Shown: positions 17,330 through 26,388 of the stretch, in pieces
Layout: each line of letters opens with the position of its first letter
How positions within the stretch are numbered: the stretch's first letter is position 1
From: Mycolicibacterium baixiangningiae
GTDB taxonomy: Bacteria; Actinomycetota; Actinomycetes; Mycobacteriales; Mycobacteriaceae
DNA: 64,000 nucleotides
Reading direction: 5' to 3'
Assembly: GCF_016313185.1 (NCBI RefSeq)
Contig: NZ_CP066218.1
Coordinates: forward strand, 3,472,001-3,536,000
The notes under the pieces: model-generated
Seen by the model: the letters and a program-made list of their open reading frames with translations, nothing else
Told to the model about the DNA's origin: nothing
Databases searched by the model: none
Translations under genes and position numbers: made by a program

Positions 17330-18205
17330 GTGCCGACCAACGAACAACGACGCGAGACGGCCAAACGCAAACTCGAACGGCAGCTCGAGCGCCAGGCCGC
17401 GCAGGCCCGCAAGCGACGGATCGCGACGATCGTCGGATCCGCCGTAGCCGCGGTCCTCGTGATCGGCGCCATCGTGGCGACCGTCGTCATCAACCGCGAC
17501 TCGTCGGACACCACGGCGTCGGCGCAGACCCCCACCCCGACCACATCGGGCCCCGCCCAGCCGGCCGCCAACGGTCAGCTGCCCGCGTTCGCACCGCCGG
17601 CGGGTCTGGGCGCGGACTGCCAGTACCCGGCGTCCGGCGAGGCGAGCAAGAAGGTCAATGCGCCGCGTACCGGCCAGGTGCCCACCGAACCCGCCGAGGT
17701 CAGTGTCAGCATGTCCACCAACCAGGGCAACCTGGGTCTGCTGCTCGACAACGCCAAGGCCCCCTGCACCGTCAACAGCTTCGCCAGCCTGGCTCAGCAG
17801 GGTTACTTCAACGACACGCCGTGTCACCGGTTGACCACCAGCCCGACCCTGTCGGTGCTGCAGTGCGGTGACCCGACCGGCAAGGGCACCGGCGGGCCGG
17901 GTTACGAGTTCGCCAACGAGTACCCGACGAACCAGTACCAGCAGGACAACCCCGCGCTCCAGGAAGCGGTCCTCTATCCGCGCGGCACCATAGCGATGGC
18001 CAATGCCGGGCCGGACACCAACGGCAGCCAGTTCTTCCTGGTCTACCAGGACTCGCAGCTGCCGCCGGGCTACACCGTGTTCGGCAAGATCGACGAGACC
18101 GGTCTGGCCACCCTGGACAAGATCGCGCAGGCCGGCGTCGACGGCGGCGGTCAGGACGGTGCGCCGGCCGAGGAGGTCCAGGTCAAGTCGATCCTGCTCG
18201 ACTGA
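17330..18205 (+). CDS. ppiB: Membrane-anchored peptidyl-prolyl cis-trans isomerase PpiB
   Basis: 291 residues from the GTG at 17330, chosen because GAGGAGG lies 9 nt upstream and M. tuberculosis PpiB has the same 'PTNxQRRxTAKRKLERQLER' opening. A charged cytoplasmic start is followed by one membrane segment (about 30-52), a Ser/Thr/Pro linker and an extracytoplasmic cyclophilin domain: 'VNSFASLAQQGYFNDTPCHRL', 'GTGGPGYEFANEYP', 'GTIAMANAGPDTNGSQFFLVY' and 'YTVFGKIDETGLATLDKI'. It should catalyse proline isomerisation of exported proteins. It is followed by a second, related gene overlapping by 1 bp. Confidence 0.93.
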   Translation: MPTNEQRRETAKRKLERQLERQAAQARKRRIATIVGSAVAAVLVIGAIVATVVINRDSSDTTASAQTPTPTTSGPAQPAANGQLPAFAPPAGLGADCQYPASGEASKKVNAPRTGQVPTEPAEVSVSMSTNQGNLGLLLDNAKAPCTVNSFASLAQQGYFNDTPCHRLTTSPTLSVLQCGDPTGKGTGGPGYEFANEYPTNQYQQDNPALQEAVLYPRGTIAMANAGPDTNGSQFFLVYQDSQLPPGYTVFGKIDETGLATLDKIAQAGVDGGGQDGAPAEEVQVKSILLD

Positions 18206-19191
18206 TGAGCTACCCGACGGGGCCCTATCCGCCGCCGCCGGGGTACCCACCCGGATACCCCGGTGCCTATCCGCCGCCACGTTCGACGAACGCGTGGGCC
18301 GTCGCGGCGCTCGTGTGCGGATTCCTCTTCGCCCCATTGGGCATCGTGTTCGGCCACCTGTCGCTGTCTCAGATCAAGCGCACCGGCGAGGACGGCCGCG
18401 GTCTCGCGCTCGCCGGCCTGATCATCGGCTACGTCATGACGGCGCTGACCATCGTGGTCGTCGTCTTCGGGCTGCTGTTCCTGGTCGCTCTCGCCCAGAG
18501 CGTCAGCCAATTGCCCGACGATTCGACCCGGGTCACCGCGGCGCCCGGAGACGCCGGCCGGCTGCCCGCGTTCGTCGCGCCGCGCAATCTGGGCGCGAAC
18601 TGCCAGTACCCGAAGGGTGACCTCCCTGCCAGCACGCCGGTCACCCCACCGCGCAGCGGGCGCGTGCCGACAGATCCGGCGCAGATCAGCGCCAGCATGT
18701 CGACCAGCCAGGGTGACGTCGGACTGCAACTCGACAACGGTAAGTCGCCGTGCACGGTGAACAACTTCGCCAGCCTGGCCCAGCAGGGCTTCTTCGACAA
18801 CACCACCTGCCACCGGCTCACCACCGCCCGCGCCATGAAGGTGCTGCAGTGCGGCGACCCGACCGGCACCGGCGCGGGCGGACCGGGCTACCGCTTCCCG
18901 AACGAATACCCCACGAGCCAGTACCGGTTGTCCGATCCGGGGCTGCGGCGTCCGATCGTCTATCCACGGGGCACGCTGGTGATGGCCAACAACGGCCCCG
19001 GCACCAACGGCAGCCAGTTCATGCTCGTCTACGGCGACACGCTCCTGCCGCCGACGTACACGGTGTTCGGGACCGTCGACGCGACCGGCCTGGCGACCAT
19101 CGACAAGATCGCCGCACGCGGGGTCCCCGGTGGCGGTGACGACGGTGAACCGGCCGCCGAGGTGAGGATCGAATCGCTTCGACTGGACTGA
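18205..19191 (+). CDS. Second membrane-anchored cyclophilin with DUF4190-like N-terminus
   Basis: 328 residues; the ATG overlaps the ppiB stop (TGATG). It has a Pro/Tyr/Gly-rich cytoplasmic start (residues 1-30), then two membrane segments in a DUF4190-like unit ('AVAALVCGFLFAPLGIVFGH' and 'GLIIGYVMTALTIVVVVFG'). An extracytoplasmic cyclophilin domain, closely related to that of ppiB, follows: 'NLGANCQYP', 'GTGAGGPGYRFPNEYPTSQY' and 'GTNGSQFMLVYGDTLLPPTY'. The two genes are a tandem duplication of the catalytic domain on different membrane anchors. Its catalytic arginine/phenylalanine region ('MANNGPGTNGSQFMLVY') looks usable. Confidence 0.9.
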   Translation: MSYPTGPYPPPPGYPPGYPGAYPPPRSTNAWAVAALVCGFLFAPLGIVFGHLSLSQIKRTGEDGRGLALAGLIIGYVMTALTIVVVVFGLLFLVALAQSVSQLPDDSTRVTAAPGDAGRLPAFVAPRNLGANCQYPKGDLPASTPVTPPRSGRVPTDPAQISASMSTSQGDVGLQLDNGKSPCTVNNFASLAQQGFFDNTTCHRLTTARAMKVLQCGDPTGTGAGGPGYRFPNEYPTSQYRLSDPGLRRPIVYPRGTLVMANNGPGTNGSQFMLVYGDTLLPPTYTVFGTVDATGLATIDKIAARGVPGGGDDGEPAAEVRIESLRLD

Positions 19192-19294
19192 GCGGCGCGG
19201 CGCTCGAACTGACGCTGTTGGTGCCGATCCGAATCCGCCACACGCGAATTCGGCGTAATAGTCCGCTATCTCGTCGGCGGCCTGCGTGGCTTCG

Positions 19295-19933
19295 TCATAC
19301 GATCCCTCCTCCGGACGGTCCGGCTGCGGGCGCGGCGGTTTCTATCGCGAGTTGGGTGGGCTTTTGCCCGTTGATGCCGTTGAGGTCCATCGGACACGCC
19401 GACACCACCACGGCGCAGTCCAGCGCCGCCTCGAACACGACGGCATCGCCGGGCTTGGTCGCCGCCGGTAGCCAGGCCAGCGCACCGCCGTTCCCCACCG
19501 GGATGTTCATGAAGATGTTCACCGGCTGCGGTACCTCGGATAACTCGATCTGAAGCGTTTCCAGTGCTTTTCGTAAGTTGTCCGCGCACGATGGATGTCC
19601 CGTCAGCCCGTAGCCCCGGTAGCGTTCCGCGTCGCACGCGGCGATCAGCATGTCGTGGATACCGGGTGAGGTGTCCTCCACGAACGCCAGAATGGGTCGG
19701 CGTTGGTTGGTGACGAAATGTTCACCGACAGCGGGAAACAGCCGGCTGGTGGCCGTACGGGTGTGCGAGGCGCTCAGATGTTCGGCCGGATCGTCCGCGA
19801 CGAAGGCGAATACGTCGCCCACCTGACCGCCTTCTACGTCGATCACCCGTATACGGTCGCCCCGTCGCAGGGTCACCGCCCAGCCGGTGCCGGCGGGCAC
19901 CACCGTTCGTCTCGTCGTGTTCATGGACTCCAT
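19295..19933 (-). CDS. DUF1989 / urea carboxylase-associated family protein
   Basis: 212 residues from the ATG at 19933; an ATG at 19924 is equally placed. The protein shows DUF1989 blocks: an opening barrel strand set 'GRGDRIRVIDVEGGQVGDVFAF'-like, 'HLSASHTRTATSRLFPAVGE', 'HPSCADNLRKALE', 'PVNIFMNIPVGNGGALAWLP' and 'AALDCAVVVSACPMDLNGING'. This family accompanies urea carboxylase and amidolyase, where members act as carboxyguanidine deiminase components or are of unknown role. No partner lies beside it. It trails rel-poxB on the same strand with a 67-nt gap. With the urea transporter 9 kb away it may belong to urea or guanidine nitrogen use. Confidence 0.8.
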   Translation of the reverse strand: MESMNTTRRTVVPAGTGWAVTLRRGDRIRVIDVEGGQVGDVFAFVADDPAEHLSASHTRTATSRLFPAVGEHFVTNQRRPILAFVEDTSPGIHDMLIAACDAERYRGYGLTGHPSCADNLRKALETLQIELSEVPQPVNIFMNIPVGNGGALAWLPAATKPGDAVVFEAALDCAVVVSACPMDLNGINGQKPTQLAIETAAPAAGPSGGGIV

Positions 19934-20000
19934 GACAGCTATTCAAGCCGCACGGACCGTGGGCGGCCAATGGAAACGCTGACCGCGGTCCGACCCCGCG

Positions 20001-21737
20001 TCAGTCCAGGATGCGGCGGGCGACGTTGGTGGTGACCAGGTCGAGGAGCTCGTCGCCGCGGCCGGCGAGGATGGTGCGGATGGCGTAGACCGTGAAGCCC
20101 TTCGCCTGTTCGGCCGAGATCGCCGGCGGAATCGTCAGTTCCTGACGGGCCACCACGACATCCACCAGCGCCGGGCCGTCGTGGGCCAGGGCGTCGGCGA
20201 CCGCCTGTTCGAGGTCGCCGGGGTGCTCGACGCGGCGCCCGAACATGCCGAGCGCTTCGGCGACCGCGGCGAAGTCCGGGTTCTTCAGGTCTGTGGCGTA
20301 GTTGACGACGCCGGCCGATTTCATCTCCAGTTCGACGAAGTTCAGCGACGAGTTGTTGAACACGATCATCGTGACCGGAAGGTCGTTCTGCAACAGCGTC
20401 ATGAGCTCGCCGAACAGCATCGCCAGCCCGCCGTCACCGGCCAGCGCGATCACCTGCCTGCCCCGGTCGGCGGTCTGCGCGCCGATCGCGTGGGGTAACG
20501 CGCACGCCATCGTCCCGTGGGTGAACGAACCGCTCAGCCGCCGCCGGCCGTTCATCGTCAGATACCGCGCCGCCCAGATCGTCGGGGACCCGACATCGAA
20601 GGTGAACACGGCGTCGTCGGCGGCCAACCGGTTCACCACGCCGGCGACGTACTCCGGGCGGATCGGTGTGCGGTCGCGGTCGTTGACCGCCAGCCCGTCC
20701 AGCGATCGGCGGGTACGCCGGTAGTGGTTGAGCGACCGGTCAAGATGGGTGCGGTCGGATTTCCCGGCCACCAGCGGCAGCAGCGCCTCAACGGTGTCCT
20801 TGACGGTGCCGACGAGCCCCAGATCGACAGGGGTGCGCCGGCCCAGATGACTCCCGCGGATGTCGACCTGAATGACCGTGGCGTCCTCGGGATAGAACTG
20901 CGAATACGGGAAGTCCGTGCCCAGCATCAGCAGCAGATCCGCTTCCTTGATCGCCTTGTAGCCCGAGGCGTAGCCGAGCAGCCCGGTCATCCCGACGTCG
21001 TACGGATTGTCGTACTCGAGGTGCTCCTTACCGCGGAAGGCGTGCACGATCGGCGACTGCAGGGCCGCGGCGAGCCGCACCACCTCGTCGTGCGCGCCGG
21101 CGGTCCCCGCCCCGCCGAGGATCGTCACCCGTGTCGCGGCGTCGAGCAGGTCCGCCGCGCGCCGCAGCGACGCGTCGTCGGGACGGATGACCGAACGGCT
21201 GGCCACCACCGGCCGGTTGGTCCACCGCCCCGCCGACAGCCGACTCTGGAAGACCTCACCGGGGACCACCACGACGGCCACCCCGGACTCCTCGACCGCG
21301 GCGCGAATGGCCATCTCGAAGATGCGGGGCGCCGATTCGGCGTTGCTGACCAGTTCGCAGTACACGCTGCACTCGCGGAACAGCTCCTGCGGATGCGTCT
21401 CCTGGAAGTAGCCGGACCCGATCTCCCCGATCGGGATGTGGGCGGCGACCGCGAGCACGGGCACCCGCGTGCGCTGCGCGTCGTACAGACCGTTGATCAG
21501 ATGCAGGTTTCCGGGCCCGCAACTCCCCGCGCAGACCGCGAGCTGACCCGTCAGCGCGGCGTCGGCGGTCGCGGCAAACGCCGCGGCCTCCTCGTGGCGT
21601 ACGTGCTCCCACGTGATGGCCGCGGACCGCCGGATCGCATCGGTGAAGCCGTTGAGGCTGTCGCCGGGCAGGCCGTAGACCCGGCGCACCCCGCTGGCCT
21701 CGAGGGTCGAGATGAGGTGCTGCGCGACGGTTGCCAC
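20001..21737 (-). CDS. Pyruvate oxidase/dehydrogenase-like ThDP enzyme (PoxB type)
   Basis: 578 residues from GTG. Three-domain ThDP enzyme: Pyr domain with the activating Glu in 'WEHVRHEEAAAFAATADA' and 'AGSCGPGNLHLINGLYDAQR'; central FAD/nucleotide-type domain ('VTILGGAGTAGAHDEVVRLA', 'GKEHLEYDNPYDVGMTGLLG'); PP domain with the ThDP motif 'ALAGDGGLAMLFGELMTLLQNDLPVTMIVFNNSSL'. These match pyruvate:quinone oxidoreductase, which turns pyruvate into acetate and CO2 at the membrane. It starts only 3 nt after rel, so the two are probably co-transcribed, an unusual partnership. Acetolactate synthase is excluded by the domain motifs I can recognise, though not rigorously. Confidence 0.86.
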   Translation of the reverse strand: MATVAQHLISTLEASGVRRVYGLPGDSLNGFTDAIRRSAAITWEHVRHEEAAAFAATADAALTGQLAVCAGSCGPGNLHLINGLYDAQRTRVPVLAVAAHIPIGEIGSGYFQETHPQELFRECSVYCELVSNAESAPRIFEMAIRAAVEESGVAVVVVPGEVFQSRLSAGRWTNRPVVASRSVIRPDDASLRRAADLLDAATRVTILGGAGTAGAHDEVVRLAAALQSPIVHAFRGKEHLEYDNPYDVGMTGLLGYASGYKAIKEADLLLMLGTDFPYSQFYPEDATVIQVDIRGSHLGRRTPVDLGLVGTVKDTVEALLPLVAGKSDRTHLDRSLNHYRRTRRSLDGLAVNDRDRTPIRPEYVAGVVNRLAADDAVFTFDVGSPTIWAARYLTMNGRRRLSGSFTHGTMACALPHAIGAQTADRGRQVIALAGDGGLAMLFGELMTLLQNDLPVTMIVFNNSSLNFVELEMKSAGVVNYATDLKNPDFAAVAEALGMFGRRVEHPGDLEQAVADALAHDGPALVDVVVARQELTIPPAISAEQAKGFTVYAIRTILAGRGDELLDLVTTNVARRILD

Positions 21738-21740
21738 CGG

Positions 21741-24140
21741 TCAGGCTGCTGAGGTGACGCGGTAGACGTCGAAGACGCCTTCGACGTTGCGCACCACCCG
21801 CAGCAGGTAACCCAGGTGTTTGGGGTCGCCCATCTCGAAGGTGAACCGGCTGATCGCCACCCGGTCGTTGGACGTGGTCACCGACGCCGACAGGATGTTG
21901 ACCTTCTCGTCGGCGAGCACCCGGGTGACGTCGGAGAGCAGCCGGTGCCGGTCGAGCGCCTCGACCTGGATGGCCACCAGGAACACCGACGACGGGGACG
22001 GCGCCCACTCCACGTCGATGATGCGTTCGGCCTGATCCTGCAGGGATTCGGCGTTGGTGCAGTCGGTGCGGTGCACGCTGACCCCGCCACCCCGGGTGAC
22101 GAAGCCCATGATCTGGTCGCCCGGCACCGGCGTGCAGCACTTGGCCAGTTTGGTCAGCACCCCCGGCGCCCCGGGCACCGAGACGCCGGTGTCGTCGGTG
22201 CTGCGCTGGCGGACCGGCATGGTGGCCGGGGTGGACCGTTCGGCGAGCTCGTCCTCGGCCGCGTCGTCGCCGCCGAACTGGGCGAGCAGCCGCTGCACGA
22301 CGTGCCGCGCCGAGACGTGACCCTCGCCCACCGCGGTGTAGAGCGCCGAGACGTCGGCGTAGCGCAGTTCGCGGGCCAGTGCCGCCATCGACTCGCCGTT
22401 CATCAAGCGCTGCAACGGAAGTCCGCCCCGGCGCACCTCCCGCCCGATGGCGTCCTTACCGGCTTCGAGCGCCTCCTCGCGGCGTTCCTTGGCGAACCAC
22501 TGCCGGATCTTGGCCTTCGCACGCGGGGACACCACGAAGCCCTGCCAGTCGCGCGACGGCCCGGCGCCTTGCGCCTTGGAGGTGAAGATCTCGACGACTT
22601 CGCCGTTTTCGAGTTTGCGCTCCAAGGCCACCAGCCGGCCGTTGACGCGTGCGCCGATGCAGCGGTGCCCGACCTCGGTGTGCACGGCATAGGCGAAGTC
22701 GACCGGCGTCGACCCGGCGGGGAGCGTGATCACGTCACCCTTGGGGGTGAAGACGAAGATCTCCTGAACGGCGAGGTCGTAGCGCAGCGACTCCAGGAAC
22801 TCGCCGGGGTCGGCGGCCTCCCGCTGCCAGTCGAGGAGTTGGCGCATCCACGCCATGTCGTCGATCTCGGCCGCGGTGTGACCGGCCGGTGAACTGTTGC
22901 GGCCCTTGGCTTCTTTGTAGCGCCAGTGCGCGGCGATGCCGTACTCGGCGGTGCGGTGCATATCGCGGGTGCGGAGCTGCACCTCCAGCGGTTTGCCCTC
23001 CGGCCCGACGACGGTGGTGTGCAGCGACTGGTAGACGCCGTAGCGGGGCTGGGCGATGTAGTCCTTGAACCGCCCCGCCATGGGTTGCCACAGCGAGTGC
23101 ACGACGCCGACCGCGGCGTAGCAGTCGCGGATCTCGTCGCACAGGATCCGCACACCCACCAGGTCGTGGATGTCGTCGAAGTCGCGGCCTTTGACGATCA
23201 TCTTCTGATAGATCGACCAGTAGTGCTTGGGCCTGCCCTCGACAACGGCGTTGATCTTGGACTTGCTCAGCGTGGCGTTGATCTCCGCGCGCACCTTGGC
23301 CAGATAGGTGTCGCGCGAGGGGGCCCGGTCGGCGACCAGGCGCACGATCTCGTCGTACTTCTTCGGGTGCAGGATCGCGAAGGACAGGTCTTCGAGTTCC
23401 CACTTGACCGTGGCCATACCCAGCCGATGAGCAAGGGGGGCAATGACTTCCAGCGTCTCACGGGCTTTGCGGGCCTGCTTCTCCGGCGGCAGGAACCGCA
23501 TGGTGCGCATGTTGTGCAGCCGGTCGGCGACCTTGATCACCAGGACGCGCGGATCGCGTGCCATCGCGATGATCATCTTGCGAATGGTCTCGCCCTCGGC
23601 GGCGGTGCCCAGCGCCACCTTGTCGAGTTTGGTGACGCCGTCGACCAGATGGCCTACCTCGGCGCCGAATTCTGCGGTCAGCGCGTCGAGGGTGTAGCCG
23701 GTGTCCTCGACGGTGTCGTGCAGCAATGCGGCGATCAGCGTGGTGGTGTCCATCCCCAGTTCCGCGAGGATGTTGGCCACCGCCAGCGGATGGGTGATGT
23801 ACGGGTCACCGGATCGGCGCATCTGATCGGCATGCCGCTGCTCGGCGACCTCGTAGGCGCGCTGCAACAGCGTCAGGTCGGCCTTGGGATAGAACTCCTT
23901 GTGCACCGCCACCAGCGGCTCGAGCACGGGGTTGACCGTGCCGCGCTGTGCGGTCATCCGGCGGGCCAGGCGTGCCCGTACGCGCCGCGACGCGCTCGAC
24001 GATGCCTTCGGAGCGTCGGCCTTCGGAGCGTCGGCCTTCGGAGCGTCGGCCTTGGGAGCGTCCGGCGTCGCGGGTTCGGGGACGTCGACGATCGGCAGCG
24101 GTGCGGTGACCGGTCCGGCCGTGGTCGTGTCGTCAGCCAT
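21741..24140 (-). CDS. rel: Bifunctional (p)ppGpp synthetase/hydrolase Rel
   Basis: 799 residues with a GAGGAGGTG ribosome site. Order: Ala/Pro/Lys-rich start with four DAPKA repeats (27-46); HD hydrolase domain ('[20 protein letters not shown]', '[17 protein letters not shown]', '[17 protein letters not shown]'); synthetase domain ('[13 protein letters not shown]', '[15 protein letters not shown]', '[26 protein letters not shown]'); TGS ('[22 protein letters not shown]'); zinc-finger region ('[30 protein letters not shown]'); ACT. It makes and degrades the stringent-response alarmone. Both catalytic sites look intact. It lies 42 nt after apt, as in M. tuberculosis, and is followed at once by the PoxB-like gene. 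Confidence 0.97.
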   Translation of the reverse strand: MADDTTTAGPVTAPLPIVDVPEPATPDAPKADAPKADAPKADAPKASSSASRRVRARLARRMTAQRGTVNPVLEPLVAVHKEFYPKADLTLLQRAYEVAEQRHADQMRRSGDPYITHPLAVANILAELGMDTTTLIAALLHDTVEDTGYTLDALTAEFGAEVGHLVDGVTKLDKVALGTAAEGETIRKMIIAMARDPRVLVIKVADRLHNMRTMRFLPPEKQARKARETLEVIAPLAHRLGMATVKWELEDLSFAILHPKKYDEIVRLVADRAPSRDTYLAKVRAEINATLSKSKINAVVEGRPKHYWSIYQKMIVKGRDFDDIHDLVGVRILCDEIRDCYAAVGVVHSLWQPMAGRFKDYIAQPRYGVYQSLHTTVVGPEGKPLEVQLRTRDMHRTAEYGIAAHWRYKEAKGRNSSPAGHTAAEIDDMAWMRQLLDWQREAADPGEFLESLRYDLAVQEIFVFTPKGDVITLPAGSTPVDFAYAVHTEVGHRCIGARVNGRLVALERKLENGEVVEIFTSKAQGAGPSRDWQGFVVSPRAKAKIRQWFAKERREEALEAGKDAIGREVRRGGLPLQRLMNGESMAALARELRYADVSALYTAVGEGHVSARHVVQRLLAQFGGDDAAEDELAERSTPATMPVRQRSTDDTGVSVPGAPGVLTKLAKCCTPVPGDQIMGFVTRGGGVSVHRTDCTNAESLQDQAERIIDVEWAPSPSSVFLVAIQVEALDRHRLLSDVTRVLADEKVNILSASVTTSNDRVAISRFTFEMGDPKHLGYLLRVVRNVEGVFDVYRVTSAA
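24003..24062 (-). repeat. 15-bp tandem repeat in the 5' end of rel
   Basis: Four nearly identical 15-bp units encode [20 protein letters not shown] (residues 27-46). In-frame units of this kind change copy number by slippage, so the N-terminal tail length probably varies between strains. Confidence 0.85.
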
Positions 24141-24182
24141 CAGTACACCTCCTCGTCCCCGTGCAGACCTCGAGGATATCCC

Positions 24183-24743
24183 TCACACCGTGTAGAGGCT
24201 GGTGACCGGCAGCGGCTGCACCACGTCACGCCCCCGCAGGGCGGTCAGCTCCAGCACCACCGCGGCGTTGCGCACCGTCGCGCCGCCGCTGGTGAGAAGT
24301 CGATGCGTGGCGGCCACCGTACCGCCGGTCGCCAGCACGTCGTCGATGATCACGACGGTGCGCCCGGAGATGTCGAGGCCGTCGGCCGGGATCTCCAGCG
24401 TGGCCGAGCCGTATTCGAGGTCGTAGGTCTGCGAGTGCACCGGCGGCGGGAGCTTGCCACCCTTGCGCACCGCCAGGACTCCGGTGCCCAGCCGCAGGGC
24501 GACCGCAGCGCCCAGCAGGAAGCCCCGGGCGTCGATGCCGGCCACCAGGTCGACGCCCTCAGCCGTCTCGGCGAGTGCGTCGGTGACCGCCGACAAACCC
24601 TCGGCGTCGGCGAGCAGCGGGGTCAGATCCTTGAACTGGACGCCGGGGTGGGGGAAGTCGGCCACCTCGCGCATCAGCGACTCGATCACCTTGCTGATGT
24701 CGGTGCCTGTCCCCCGGTCACTTCGTTCCTGCCCGCCGGTCAC
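24183..24743 (-). CDS. apt: Adenine phosphoribosyltransferase
   Basis: 186 residues from GTG at 24743, which overlaps the upstream stop (GTGA). The Apt core is clear: '[20 protein letters not shown]', '[19 protein letters not shown]' and the PRPP loop '[21 protein letters not shown]'. It converts adenine and PRPP to AMP. The N-terminal 18 residues are poorly conserved, so a later start is possible. It sits between the binding protein and rel in a mycobacterial order conserved with Rv2583c-Rv2585c. Confidence 0.94.
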   Translation of the reverse strand: MTGGQERSDRGTGTDISKVIESLMREVADFPHPGVQFKDLTPLLADAEGLSAVTDALAETAEGVDLVAGIDARGFLLGAAVALRLGTGVLAVRKGGKLPPPVHSQTYDLEYGSATLEIPADGLDISGRTVVIIDDVLATGGTVAATHRLLTSGGATVRNAAVVLELTALRGRDVVQPLPVTSLYTV

Positions 24744-26383
24744 TGCGACAACCTCCATCGGTCCATGTTCCAGCCTGCACCCCAACGCGTCGGATTGCTG
24801 CTCACCGCATACATCTTCGACGAGGTGAGCAGTGTGCGCTGCTGACGGTACAGCGGAAGGGTCGGCATATCCGCCCACAGCATGGGTGCGCCCTCCCCCA
24901 GCAGCCGGGCGAGTTCCTTCGGATCCGACGTGACCGCCAGCGCCCCGATGATGCCGTCGATGCGCGGGTTGGAGTATCCGCTCAAGTTGTTGCCGTTCCC
25001 GGTGTGCAACGCATAGGCGTCCAACGCCGAGGACCCGGTGGAACCGCTGCCCGGCGCCCCGCCCGTGCTGGCCAGCAGAACGTCGATTTCGTTGGCGCGC
25101 AATGTCTGTGGGCTGACGGCCGGACCAGCGGCGTCCACCACGGTGATACCGGCGGGCGTACAGGCCTTGGCGATGGCGCCGACTGTCGCGGCGAGTCTGG
25201 CATTGGGGCTCTGGTAGCCGATCCGCACGGTCAGTGGCCGGTTCGCCAGTGCACCCCGGGCGGCAGCGGGATTGGAGACGCCGAACTGGCCGACCTCGGG
25301 CGTGGACTCCGCGGCGCTGAAGGCATCCTCGTCGGCCGGGTTGAGCCGTGAGTTCGCGATCGGGACCTCGGCGTTGCGGGCGATGACGTCGCGCGGTGTG
25401 CAGAAGGCCAGCGCGCGGCGGGCCGGCGGGGCGGCGAGCGGTCCACGCGGCGCGAAGATCAGTTGTTCGACACCCGCGGACGCGCTGTCGGCGCGGACGT
25501 AGTCCTCGGGGAGGTTGAGGATGCCCGACGATCCGGCGGCGATGTCGACCACGTCGTAGGCGCCCTCGTTGACGCGTTCCTGGATGTCGGCACCGCGCGG
25601 CCACACCGTGATCCGGTTGGTCACCGGCGGGGTGCCCCACCATTTGTCGTTGGCGACCAACGTGACGGCGCCCTCGCCGGTCACCGAGTCCAGCTTGTAC
25701 GGGCCCGACGACGGGAACTTCTTCACGTCGACGTCCGGGGTCAGGTTCCAGGTGGTGTTCCAGGCCTCCGCGATGCGCTCGACGGTCGGCTGGTCGCCGG
25801 ACTGCAGGGCCCCGGTGACGTCGACGCCGAGCTCGTCGGCGAGGATGTGGGAGGGCATGAGCGCTGTGGCGCTGAACAGCTGCCCGAAGTCGACGAGGCC
25901 GCGGTCCGGCGCGAACGACACCCGGGCCCGCTTCTGCCCGGGTGCGCAGTCGACCGACGCGATATCGCGGTAGCCACCACGGTTCGCGGCGTCGAACCGC
26001 GGAAAACGCCCGGACTGCGACGCCCACGCCAGCACGAGATCGTCACAGGTCACCGGTTTGCCGTCGGAGTAGACCGCCTTGTCGCTGATCTGGTAGTCGA
26101 GCACCAGCGGTGCGCGCCCGACGACCGCGATGGTGCCGAAGTCGTGATCGCCGACGATCTGTCCTTCGGGTCCGTGGTAGTTGAACCCTGTCAGCACGCG
26201 CGCGAAGGCCTGCGGGCCGCCGGAGGCCGCACCGGCCACGGTGTTGGTGTTGTAGCTGACCAGCGCGCCGTCCACGGCGTAGTCCACCGCGTCGGCGGCG
26301 CTGCCCCCGCAGGACGACACCACGGCCGCCGCCAACGACGCGACTACCGCCGCCGCCGCGGCCCGCCGGATCCGAGCAGGCAT
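24740..26383 (-). CDS. Peptide/nickel-type ABC transporter substrate-binding lipoprotein (Rv2585c-like)
   Basis: 547 residues. Signal peptide with lipobox VSSC (Cys25). The mature part is a family-5 extracellular solute-binding fold: '[30 protein letters not shown]', '[20 protein letters not shown]', '[20 protein letters not shown]' and the C-terminal '[22 protein letters not shown]'. Ligands in the family are oligopeptides, nickel or sugars. No permease or ATPase gene is adjacent, so it is an orphan or borrows another transporter, as its M. tuberculosis counterpart does. It lies in the secD-secF-apt-rel line. Confidence 0.88.
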   Translation of the reverse strand: MPARIRRAAAAAVVASLAAAVVSSCGGSAADAVDYAVDGALVSYNTNTVAGAASGGPQAFARVLTGFNYHGPEGQIVGDHDFGTIAVVGRAPLVLDYQISDKAVYSDGKPVTCDDLVLAWASQSGRFPRFDAANRGGYRDIASVDCAPGQKRARVSFAPDRGLVDFGQLFSATALMPSHILADELGVDVTGALQSGDQPTVERIAEAWNTTWNLTPDVDVKKFPSSGPYKLDSVTGEGAVTLVANDKWWGTPPVTNRITVWPRGADIQERVNEGAYDVVDIAAGSSGILNLPEDYVRADSASAGVEQLIFAPRGPLAAPPARRALAFCTPRDVIARNAEVPIANSRLNPADEDAFSAAESTPEVGQFGVSNPAAARGALANRPLTVRIGYQSPNARLAATVGAIAKACTPAGITVVDAAGPAVSPQTLRANEIDVLLASTGGAPGSGSTGSSALDAYALHTGNGNNLSGYSNPRIDGIIGALAVTSDPKELARLLGEGAPMLWADMPTLPLYRQQRTLLTSSKMYAVSSNPTRWGAGWNMDRWRLSQ

Positions 26384-26388
26384 GCCGC

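Noticed and set aside
19192..19294. CCGAAT/ATTCGG inverted repeat after the second cyclophilin gene
   Set aside because: Six-base arms with a long loop; too weak to call a terminator.
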